A stretch of DNA of 64,000 bases, taken from Cryobacterium sp. Y57 (GTDB lineage Bacteria; Actinomycetota; Actinomycetes; Actinomycetales; Microbacteriaceae). The notes under the pieces are model-generated. The model was given only the letters and a program-made list of their open reading frames with translations. It searched no databases and was not told where the DNA came from. Made by a program: the position numbers and the translations under genes. The stretch lies in contig NZ_PJJL01000068.1 of assembly GCF_002929505.1 (NCBI RefSeq), forward strand, positions 1-64,000, read 5' to 3'. Below, one piece after another: positions 8,042 to 15,695 of this stretch (positions are counted from its first letter, which is position 1; each line of letters starts with the position of its first letter).

Positions 8042-9277
8042 TCAGAACAGGGTCGGCGTCAGATCGAGCGGCAGCTCCGCCGCGATCAGCGATCGGGGCG
8101 CGTCCGCAGCGCGGGCCCACGTTATGGCCCCGGGCCCAGTTTCTAAGCTGGGCCCACGGCCCGGGCCCGGGCCCCGTCCACTTGGCGCGGCCGGCACACT
8201 TGGCGCGGCCGGCACACGGAGCGCGGCCAGGAGCGGCGCGGGCGTGCGCGACCCTGACGTCGGCATCCGCTCTGGGGAGGCCGGAAGAGCACTCGACCGC
8301 AGGCCACCGGTGGCTGGGTCGACGATTCCACGCTCCAGGCCGTGCGCACGAATGAGGGGTTTGATGCGGGCGGCGAGCCAAGTGCGGTACTCCTTGGGCG
8401 CGTATTGGCCGCCGGCGTAGAGTTCCCGATAACGGCCAACGAGTTCCGGATGCTCGCGCGTCAGCCACAGCAGATACCAGTCTTTGACGGCCGGTTTGAG
8501 GTTGAGCCCCGAGTAGAGCACGCTCGTGGCGCCGGCGGCCTTGGCCCGCCGCAGGGCCTCGTCGAGGTGGGCGCGGGTGTCGGTGAGAAAGGGCAAAATC
8601 GGCATGAGAAAGACGCCGCAGTCGAGTCCGCGTTCGCGAACCGCGGTGACCGTGGCCAGGCGCGCCTTGGTGGTGGGGGTTCCGGGCTCGACCGATTGCT
8701 GCAACTCGTCATCGTAGATCGCGATCGACATGGCCAGGTCCACCGGAACGTGTTCGCTCGCCTCCACGAGCAGGTCGAGGTCGCGGCGCAGCAGCGTGCC
8801 TTTGGTGAGAATGGAGATGGGCGTCTTGCTGTCGGCGAGGGCCGTAATGATGCCGGGCATGAGGCGGTAGCGTCCCTCCGCGCGTTGGTAAGGGTCGGTG
8901 TTGGTGCCAAGAGCCACTGGATGCCGGCCCCACGTCGGCTTGGCGAGTTCTTTCCTCAAGACCTCGGCCACGTTGACCTTCACGATGATCTCGCTGTCGA
9001 AATCTTTGCCGGCGTCGAGGTCGAGGTATTGGTGCGTGGTGCGCGCAAAGCAGTAGGTGCAGGCGTGTGAACAGCCGCGGTAGGGGTTGATCGTGTAGCC
9101 GAACGGCATCGTGCTCTGGCCGGGAACATGGTTGAGCGCCGACTTGCACAGGATCTCGTGGAACGTGATTCCCGCGAACTCGGGCGTCTGCACGCTGCGC
9201 ACGAGGTTGTTCAGTCGGGCGAGACCCGGCAGCGCACCGACTTGTTCGGTCTGTAATTCTTGTGAGCTCCACCGCAT
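8042..9277 (-). CDS. Rv2578c-family radical SAM protein
   Basis: A [4Fe-4S]/S-adenosylmethionine enzyme. The cluster motif C-S-H-A-C-T-Y-C (CX3CX2C) follows the family hallmark I-N-P-Y-R-G. The protein belongs to the actinobacterial Rv2578c group (related to spore photoproduct lyase-like elongator-type radical SAM proteins); its substrate is unknown. The start is placed at M-R-W (9277) because family proteins begin M-R-W-x-x-Q; a start six codons earlier is possible. Family members are about 340 residues, but this one has 411: the last 65-70 residues are Pro/Gly/Ala-rich and are encoded by a duplicated 18-mer (8179-8214) and a copy of the GC palindrome (8113-8178). A possible LexA site lies just upstream. 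Confidence 0.88.
   Translation of the reverse strand: MRWSSQELQTEQVGALPGLARLNNLVRSVQTPEFAGITFHEILCKSALNHVPGQSTMPFGYTINPYRGCSHACTYCFARTTHQYLDLDAGKDFDSEIIVKVNVAEVLRKELAKPTWGRHPVALGTNTDPYQRAEGRYRLMPGIITALADSKTPISILTKGTLLRRDLDLLVEASEHVPVDLAMSIAIYDDELQQSVEPGTPTTKARLATVTAVRERGLDCGVFLMPILPFLTDTRAHLDEALRRAKAAGATSVLYSGLNLKPAVKDWYLLWLTREHPELVGRYRELYAGGQYAPKEYRTWLAARIKPLIRAHGLERGIVDPATGGLRSSALPASPERMPTSGSRTPAPLLAALRVPAAPSVPAAPSGRGPGPGRGPSLETGPGAITWARAADAPRSLIAAELPLDLTPTLF
8113..8178. repeat. GC-rich palindromic repeat, copy 2 (inside radical SAM gene)
   Basis: Second copy of the 66-bp block at 7965-8030, differing at only a few positions and keeping the same TTCTAA centre. It is read in frame as part of the C-terminal extension of the radical SAM protein (G-R-G-P-G-P-G-R-G-P). 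Confidence 0.85.
8179..8214. repeat. Direct repeat of 18 bp, two copies
   Basis: CACTTGGCGCGGCCGGCA occurs twice in tandem and encodes V-P-A-A-P-S twice in the C-terminal extension of the radical SAM protein. Confidence 0.85.
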
Positions 9278-9285
9278 GCATCCAG

Positions 9286-9301
9286 TCGAACACAAGTACT
9301 A
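9286..9301. promoter_or_regulatory. Possible degenerate LexA/SOS box
   Basis: TCGAAC-ACAA-GTACTA matches the actinobacterial SOS consensus TCGAAC-N4-GTTCGA at 10 of 12 defined positions; the left half is perfect. It lies 9 bp upstream of the radical SAM start. One degenerate half lowers confidence. Confidence 0.35.
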
Positions 9302-9543
9302 GTCAAGTGCAAGTGCAACGCAATATATTCGGACTGAAACGAATGCCGGCGGCCGCCCCGCGCGCGCTGCTTCTTCGCGGCACTCGTCCGAGAAGCGGGT
9401 ACCTCTAACACGGGGTGCCGTGAGTTGCAACGAGTGCCGCGAGGCCTGACGTGCGGTGCGACCCGCGAGACGGGGGTGGTGCCGCATCCGTGCTCGGGTG
9501 ATTCGCACTACGCTTCGGGCAGGCGCACTGAGAGGGGATTCGG

Positions 9544-10653
9544 ATTACTCGGTTACGACGCAGCGACCCGACCCGACCTGGGTATTCCCGGCGGCGAGCG
9601 GGCACGGGGTTCAGCTATCGCGATCCGTCGGGCCAACAAATCACCGACCCGGAGCTGCGGCAGCGGTTCGCGGCCCTCGCTATCCCTCCAGCGTGGAACG
9701 ACGTCTGGATCTCGCCGCACCCGAACGGTCATATCCAGGCGATCGGTATCGATGCCGCCGAGCGCCGCCAGTACATCTACCACCCGGCCTGGCGTGAACA
9801 GAAGGACCGCCTCAAGTTCGAGCGCGCGCTGCAGTTGGCCTCCTCTTTGCCGCGGGTGCGCGGCCAGGTCACCCGTGAGTTGCGCGGCGACGGCCCGCCG
9901 CGCATCCGGGCACTCGCCGCGGCATTTCGCATGCTCGACCTGGCCTCACTGCGCATCGGCAGCGAGCGCTACGCCGACACCTACGGCAGCCACGGACTCT
10001 CGACCCTGCTCTGCTCGCACGTCACGGTGCGCGGTGACGAGGTCAGGCTTGATTTCCCGGCCAAGAGCGGGCAGCAGTTCGAGGGCGTGATAACGGATGC
10101 CGACCTCGCCACCTACCTGCGTGCCCGACTGCGCGAACGGCCGGCCGCACCCCTGCTGTCCTGGGTGTTGGATGACATCGAGGACGTCGTCTCGGCCGCC
10201 GACATCAACGATTTCATCAGGGAACGCACCGGCGGCGAGTTCACCGCAAAGGACTTTCGTACGCTGCGAGGCACGATCGCTGCCGCGCAGAGCCTCGCTC
10301 AGAGCTTGACAGAGAGTCTGGCGGCGAGCGAGCGACCGGCCGGGCCAGCTGCTAGAAGGTCGACCGGTGGGGCGGGTTCCGATGGCGTGCCCGCCTCGTT
10401 GGCTGCGCCCCCGGCATCCGCTGCGCGGCCACCACGCGCGGCCACGCGCAGCCGACGCTCCGATGACCGCGCCATCGCCGAAGCGATGCGGCAGGCCGCC
10501 GATGCGCTCGGCAATACGCCGGCGATCGCCCGCACGAGTTATGTCGATCCGCGCGTCGTGGATCTGTTTCGTGCGGGTGAAACCATCGACCCGGCCAGCC
10601 GGGTATCGGTCGAAACAGCCCTGCGCGCACTTCTGCTCGGCGACACGGAGTGA
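9544..10653 (+). CDS. DNA topoisomerase IB, apparent ATT start
   Basis: A poxvirus-like type IB topoisomerase of about 369 residues that nicks and rejoins one DNA strand through a 3'-phosphotyrosine. Seen in order: the N-terminal I-P-P-A-W-N-D-V-W-I-S-P-H-P-N-G-H-I-Q core, R-I-G-S-E-R-Y-A, F-T-A-K-D-F-R-T near the catalytic site, and S-Y333-V-D-P-R-V-V holding the nucleophilic tyrosine. Family homology starts about 97 codons before the first ATG, GTG or TTG in frame (the TTG at 9835). The open frame back to the TGA at 9529 has none of those codons. ATT at 9544 begins I-T-R-L-R-R-S-D-P, where family members have M-x-R-L-R-R, and AGAGGGG sits 6 bases upstream. ATT initiation is therefore the best reading. 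A sequencing error is the alternative. Confidence 0.85.
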   Translation: MTRLRRSDPTRPGYSRRRAGTGFSYRDPSGQQITDPELRQRFAALAIPPAWNDVWISPHPNGHIQAIGIDAAERRQYIYHPAWREQKDRLKFERALQLASSLPRVRGQVTRELRGDGPPRIRALAAAFRMLDLASLRIGSERYADTYGSHGLSTLLCSHVTVRGDEVRLDFPAKSGQQFEGVITDADLATYLRARLRERPAAPLLSWVLDDIEDVVSAADINDFIRERTGGEFTAKDFRTLRGTIAAAQSLAQSLTESLAASERPAGPAARRSTGGAGSDGVPASLAAPPASAARPPRAATRSRRSDDRAIAEAMRQAADALGNTPAIARTSYVDPRVVDLFRAGETIDPASRVSVETALRALLLGDTE

Positions 10654-10759
10654 GCAAAAAAAGTCACCCGGCACATTGTCACGCCGGCAGCGCGAGCCAA
10701 TTTCAGTGGATGTCCCCCGTTCGGGGTATAACTTAAACGTCGCCGATCGAGGCGCAGCT

Positions 10760-11310
<551 letters not shown>

Positions 11311-11314
<4 letters not shown>

Positions 11315-11592
11315 AAGGCAAATTCCTGTTCCTCGCCGGCACCGCAACGGGCTTTGTGCTCGGATCCAAGGCTGGCCGCCAGGCCTACGACCGCCTGAGC
11401 GCGAAAGCCCACCGGCTCTGGGGCGACCCCACCACACAGAAGGTTATCTCGCAGGCCGAGACCATCGCACGAGACGCGGCATCCGTGGCGCAGACCAAGG
11501 TGAGCGATCTGCTGGATCGCACGGAGGCATCCGTCAAGAAAGAAGAGTCCAGGACCAGTTCGAAAGAGGATGACGGGGGCCACGTCATATAG
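11311..11592 (+). CDS. YtxH-like small membrane-associated protein
   Basis: A 93-residue protein with an N-terminal hydrophobic glycine-rich segment (K-F-L-F-L-A-G-T-A-T-G-F-V-L-G, about 4-18) followed by a basic G-R-Q-A-Y-D-R-L and an amphipathic helical region ending in a charged tail. This is the layout of YtxH-domain proteins, which are short membrane-anchored stress-associated proteins of unclear function. It overlaps the acidic protein stop by ATGA. The two proteins have opposite charge in their soluble parts, so a complex is possible but only inferred. Confidence 0.72.
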
Positions 11593-11620
11593 ACCACCCG
11601 CGGAGTCGGCGGCCATGGGG

Positions 11621-11734
11621 ACTCTGTGCCGGTACACGGGCCTCTGTGCCGGACAAGGGCTCTCTGCCGGTACACCGCCTCTCTGCCGGACACAGGCTCT
11701 GTGGCGGTACGCGGGCTCCGTGCTGGTACACGGG
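11621..11734. repeat. Degenerate 18-20-bp tandem repeat, six units
   Basis: Six consecutive units of the pattern CTCTGTGCCGGTACACGGG: 11621-11640, 11641-11659, 11660-11678, 11679-11696, 11697-11715 and 11716-11734. They have diverged by several substitutions each. The array starts just after the YtxH-like gene. No supported gene crosses it. Confidence 0.85.
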
Positions 11735-12229
11735 CAAGGGCGTCGTGTCGCACGGGCCGTCGCGTCGGCCACTTCGCTGTGCGTGAACCGACCGGCTGGG
11801 CTGGCTGCGATGCTACTGGAGCCGCCGGTGCGCCTCGCACCAGAAAACTAGCCCGGGCCCGGTCGAACGAGGAGTAACCCACCTTGTCGTGCGCACTCCG
11901 AGCTTCGTCACCTCGAAGGCTCCCCCGCTCTGCTGGATGACTCCCCGCAGGGCGTCCGGGTCGCTGTCAGAACTTTCGCACCCACCATTCGGTCGGTGCG
12001 AGTTGAAGGATGCCGAGCTGCGATACGCGCAGGTTTCCGCATCCGAAACGCCAATGTTCGGGTGCACTTGCCGCCTCCGGACCGTTCTGAGCCTCAAGTA
12101 GATATCAGCTCGTAGACATCAGCTGGCCTTGATCACAGGGTTGACAGGACGCTCCTACAAAAACTCTGACGTCACTTCAAGGCACCACCTGCGCATGACT
12201 CCGGCACAGCCCTCCGGGCAACTTCTCTC
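11735..12229. other. Gene-free stretch
   Basis: About 500 bp without a gene I can support. Open frames here are short and lack ribosome sites or protein-like composition. It holds GCCCGGGCCCGG at about 11850 and separates the variable repeat array from the inverted-repeat element. Confidence 0.5.
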
Positions 12230-12330
12230 AGGCGCATAACTCCTGCAATTCGTTCGAGGCACGACGAGGCTTCCGCGTGATCACGCAGGAGCCCACGTAG
12301 CGGCACGCAGATTGCAGGAGTTATGCGCCT
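12230..12330. repeat. Inverted-repeat-bounded element, copy 1
   Basis: The left arm AGGCGCATAACTCCTGCAAT (12230-12249) and its exact reverse complement (12311-12330) enclose 61 bp. The interior includes the perfect palindrome GCGTGATCACGC at 12275-12286. A second element with the same 15-bp arm core and exactly the same core spacing lies at 47508-47600. Each arm reads outward as GCAGGAGTTATG. Confidence 0.9.
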
Positions 12331-12331
12331 C

Positions 12332-12373
12332 GCCAGCCGACCAGCCAGCCAGCCGACCAGCCAGCCGAGCAGA
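12332..12373. repeat. Short 16-bp direct repeat
   Basis: CAGCCGACCAGCCAGC occurs twice in tandem, followed by a partial third copy, immediately right of the inverted-repeat element. Confidence 0.7.
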
Positions 12374-12457
12374 CGCCCAACAGCAGCCGAGCAGAGACCG
12401 GGCAGTAGCCACGTAGGCGAAAGCCACGTGGGTGCCCACCCGGCCGGCGCCGGATGG

Positions 12458-13936
12458 CTAGTTGCTCAGGTGCAGGACCTCAGCGGTGGCGGCCAGCGAC
12501 GCCGCGGCCGCGGCCGGGTCGTCGGAGAGTTTGGTGCCGTAACTCGGGATCATCTGACGTATACGCGGCTTCCAGCCCTCGATGCGGTCGGGGAAACAGC
12601 GGGCCAGCAGGTCCACCATGATCGGCGCGGCCGTCGAGGCTCCCGGCGAGGCGCCGAGCAGGCCGGCGATCGACCCGTCAGCGGACGTGATGACCTCGGT
12701 GCCGAACTGCAGCACCCCGCCGAGCTTGGCGTCGTGCTTCATGACCTGCACGCGTTGGCCGGCCGTGATGAGCTCCCAGTCGCCAGAGACCGCAGTGGGA
12801 ATGAACTCGCGCAGGGCCTTGAGCTTGGCGTTTCGCGAGGCGAATACCTCGCCGAGAAGGTATTTCATCAAGTCGAAGTTGTGACGTGCGACGGCGAGCA
12901 TGGGGCCGAGGTTGTGCGTACGAATCGAGAACGGCAGGTCGAACCAGGTGCTTGTCTTCAAAAACTTCGGGCTGAAACCGGCGTACGGGCCGAACAACAG
13001 CGACATTTCGCCGTCGACCATTCGGGTATCGAGGTGCGGCACCGACATGGGCGGCGCGCCCTTGGCTGCCTTGCCATATACCTTGGCCTGGTGCTGGGCG
13101 ACGAGCTTTGGATTCGTGGTGCGCAAAAACTGGCCGCTGATCGGAAACCCGCCGAAACCCTTGATCTCGGGGATTCCGCTCTGCTGCAGCAATGCCAGGG
13201 CTCCACCGCCGGCGCCGACGAAGACGAAGCGGGCGTTGATGCTGGTGCGGGTCTGGCCGACTTGGCGCAACAGTTTGAGGTTCCAGGTGCCATCCGCTTT
13301 GTGCTTGAGACCGACGACCTGCTCGTTCATGTGCATCGTGACCCCCTGCTGTTCGAGGGTGTCAAACATGAACCGGGTGAGGGCGCCGAAGTCCACGTCG
13401 GTTCCGCTCACGATGCGCGTCGCGGCAATCTTCTGGCCGGCCGGGCGCTTGCGGGTGAGCAGGGGCGTCCACGTACCGATCTTCGCGGCGTCGTCGCTGA
13501 ACTCCATGCCGGAGAACAACGGCTGGGTGGCCAGCACGGCGTGACGTTTGCGCAGGTACTCCACGTTGGCTTTGCCGTGCACAAAAGTCATATGCGGGGT
13601 GGAGTTGATGAACTTGTCCGGCTCCGGCAGGGCGCCGATGGAAACGAGGTGAGCCCACAGCTGGCGGCTGATCTGAAACTGCTCGTTGATGACGACAGCC
13701 TTGTCGGCCGTGACCGAACCGTCGGGTGCCTGCGGCATGTAGTTGAGCTCGCACAGGCCAGCGTGGCCGGTGCCGGCGTTGTTCCACGGGTTCGAGCTTT
13801 CCTGGGCAAGTTCGCCGAGACGCTCGTACACCTCGATGCGCCAGTCGGGCTGCAACTCCTTCAGCAGTATGCCGAGGGTGGCGCTCATGATGCCCCCACC
13901 AATGAGGACTACGTCGACGGTTCCCGAAGAATTCAC
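12458..13936 (-). CDS. mqo: Malate:quinone oxidoreductase
   Basis: An FAD-dependent peripheral membrane enzyme that oxidises malate to oxaloacetate and passes electrons to the quinone pool; it can replace or supplement malate dehydrogenase in the TCA cycle. The 492-residue protein has the FAD-binding G-G-G-I-M-S-A-T near the N-terminus, the conserved S-S-N-P-W-N-N-A-G-T-G-H-A-G-L-C-E-L block, F-V-G-A-G-G-G-A-L, and L-L-G-A-S-P-G-A-S near the end, all typical of Mqo. Length is normal. It is monocistronic, divergent from the response regulator at 14231, with a 294-bp gap between them. Confidence 0.96.
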   Translation of the reverse strand: MNSSGTVDVVLIGGGIMSATLGILLKELQPDWRIEVYERLGELAQESSNPWNNAGTGHAGLCELNYMPQAPDGSVTADKAVVINEQFQISRQLWAHLVSIGALPEPDKFINSTPHMTFVHGKANVEYLRKRHAVLATQPLFSGMEFSDDAAKIGTWTPLLTRKRPAGQKIAATRIVSGTDVDFGALTRFMFDTLEQQGVTMHMNEQVVGLKHKADGTWNLKLLRQVGQTRTSINARFVFVGAGGGALALLQQSGIPEIKGFGGFPISGQFLRTTNPKLVAQHQAKVYGKAAKGAPPMSVPHLDTRMVDGEMSLLFGPYAGFSPKFLKTSTWFDLPFSIRTHNLGPMLAVARHNFDLMKYLLGEVFASRNAKLKALREFIPTAVSGDWELITAGQRVQVMKHDAKLGGVLQFGTEVITSADGSIAGLLGASPGASTAAPIMVDLLARCFPDRIEGWKPRIRQMIPSYGTKLSDDPAAAAASLAATAEVLHLSN

Positions 13937-14230
13937 ACTGTTGAGTGTATCGCTGCGAGCGGATGCGCCCTACCGTGCCGCCCAGCCCCGCGGCGGCCCA
14001 CACCTATCGGCGAGCGGGCGCATTGAGGCACCCGTGGGTCGCGCAGTACCGTTCCACGGCTACTTTCACGACGCAGCGCACACCGAGGTCGATCACCGGC
14101 CAGCGCCCACCCCGTGCCGGCAGCGGGGAGAACGTCGCAGTGATTTTCGGCCAGGATCGGAACGGTCTGGTTATTAACGCAATAAGTCACCTCGGTGAGG
14201 ATCTGCCGACTTAACGGGATACTGGAGTGC

Positions 14231-15193
14231 ATGTTGTCAGAAAAACCCGAGCAGCGCGTCGCCGTCATCATCGAAGACGACGCAGACATTCGTAACCTGC
14301 TGGAGGCCGTGCTCACCCAGGCCGGGTTCGAGACAATCGCCGCGAGCAACGGCCTCGACGGTATCGCCGCGGTACGCGCCTACGATCCGATCGTCACGAC
14401 CCTCGATGTGAGCATGCCCGGTATGGACGGCTTCGAAACGGCCAAGCGTATCCGCGCGTTCAGCCCTACCTACCTCGTCATGCTCACCGCCCGTGACGAC
14501 GAAATTGACACCCTCCAGGGCCTCGATGCCGGCGCTGACGACTACCTGACCAAACCGTTTCGCCCACGGGAACTGCGGGCCCGCATCGAAGCAATGTTGC
14601 GACGCCCTCGCCACACCATCACCGCGGCTACCGTCGTCCCGCCCGCCGCCGCAGTGCACGCCGTGCCCGCGCCGGTAGCGGCCCGGACAGGGGCGGTGGT
14701 GGCCGACCCACTGATCGCTGCGCCCACCAGCACGAGCTTGACCAGCGCTGTGCCAAGTGACCCCCCTCGTGACTCGGTATTTCGACAGACCCACGTCGCA
14801 TCCGCTCCTACCTTCGCTCCGGCCGAAGACGCCGCGAGCCCGCTGCGCGGCGCCACACCACGAAATGGTTGGTTTGAACACAACGACCTGCGCCTGAATC
14901 CCGAGGAACGCCTCGTGCAATTGGCCGGCACTCAACTCGAACTGACCCGCACGGAGTTCGAACTGCTCGCCGCCCTGCTCGAATCACAGCGGCGGGTGCG
15001 CAGCAAGAACGACCTCGCCCTGCTGCTGCGCGGCGAGGCCTACGCGAGCGCCTACCCGGTGAACGAGGCCGATCGGCGCGCGGTTGAAGTGCACATGGGC
15101 AACCTGCGTCGCAAACTCGGTGACAGCAGCACGACACCGCACTGGCTGGAAACCGTGCGGGGCGTTGGCTATCGCCTGGCAGCCGAGAAGTAG
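14231..15193 (+). CDS. OmpR/PhoB-type response regulator with long linker
   Basis: A 320-residue transcriptional regulator. The receiver domain has the acidic pair E15-D16-D17, the phosphoacceptor D59 in T-L-D-V-S-M-P-G-M-D-G, and Y-L-T-K-P-F. The C-terminal winged helix contains L-T-R-T-E-F-E-L-L, V-E-V-H-M-G-N-L-R-R-K-L and V-R-G-V-G-Y-R-L. Between them is an Ala/Pro/Thr-rich linker of about 90 residues, far longer than usual. The ATG at 14231 follows CTGGAG closely; TTG at 14234 would give better spacing, and a longer reading from 14195 is less likely. It converges on the Hpt-like gene, and the histidine kinase at 16900-18531 is the natural partner. Confidence 0.9.
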   Translation: MLSEKPEQRVAVIIEDDADIRNLLEAVLTQAGFETIAASNGLDGIAAVRAYDPIVTTLDVSMPGMDGFETAKRIRAFSPTYLVMLTARDDEIDTLQGLDAGADDYLTKPFRPRELRARIEAMLRRPRHTITAATVVPPAAAVHAVPAPVAARTGAVVADPLIAAPTSTSLTSAVPSDPPRDSVFRQTHVASAPTFAPAEDAASPLRGATPRNGWFEHNDLRLNPEERLVQLAGTQLELTRTEFELLAALLESQRRVRSKNDLALLLRGEAYASAYPVNEADRRAVEVHMGNLRRKLGDSSTTPHWLETVRGVGYRLAAEK

Positions 15194-15210
15194 TGCGACG
15201 AGACGCAAGC

Positions 15211-15231
15211 GCCGGGCCACATCTGGCCGGC
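15211..15231. terminator. Possible bidirectional terminator hairpin
   Basis: GCCGGGCC-ACATCT-GGCCGGC forms an imperfect hairpin in the gap between the convergent response regulator and Hpt-like genes. No T-run follows. Confidence 0.35.
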
Positions 15232-15240
15232 TGAAGCAAT

Positions 15241-15600
15241 CTAACGCGCGATATACCGCGACAGCGCCAAGCAGGTATCTGTGGCCACAGCGGTGAGAAG
15301 GGGCAATTGCTGTCGGCACCCGGGCAGGTCCTGGTTCTTCAGGGTGCGGTGCAAAAGGCCCGCAGTGTTTTCGAGACGCACGGCTCCCAGCATTTGGCTG
15401 CTCGAGCGGATGCTCAGCAACACAATGTCGGCAGCCTCGAGGTCTGCTGCAGCCAGGGCGGCGCACAAGCGCAACTCCCGGTTGTGCCAGAGATCGAGAA
15501 AATCGTTCACAAACCGGTTTTGTACAGCGGCGTCCCCGCCGAGATCACTTCTCAGCCGCAGCAATGTGGCCGGGTCGACCAGCGAACTCATGCCGGGCAT
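15241..15600 (-). CDS. Hpt-like protein lacking the phosphoacceptor histidine
   Basis: A 119-residue all-helical protein that aligns with histidine phosphotransfer domains, including the L-E-A-A-D...S-S-S-x-M-L-G-A-x-R-L-E core. Where active Hpt domains have A-H-S-L-K-G-S-S, this protein reads L61-L62-S-I-R-S-S-S, so the phosphorylated His is a Leu. It may be a binding-only domain that competes for receiver domains rather than a phosphorelay carrier; that is inference. It is the last gene of a leftward group with a degenerate GGDEF protein, a histidine kinase and a GGDEF-EAL protein. Start is 15600 or the ATG at 15591. Confidence 0.65.
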   Translation of the reverse strand: MPGMSSLVDPATLLRLRSDLGGDAAVQNRFVNDFLDLWHNRELRLCAALAAADLEAADIVLLSIRSSSQMLGAVRLENTAGLLHRTLKNQDLPGCRQQLPLLTAVATDTCLALSRYIAR

Positions 15601-15695
15601 CCGCTGGTCGCGGTGGCAGAATTCATCGGCACGGTCACGCGTATCACTCTGACAGATCTGGGTGTATTTCGGGGCTGCTTCGCGTCAAGATCTGA

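Noticed and set aside
12323-14026. Long plus-strand frame starting at the right arm of the inverted-repeat element
   Set aside because: It is antisense to mqo and not protein-like; the start inside the repeat arm is interesting but has no support.
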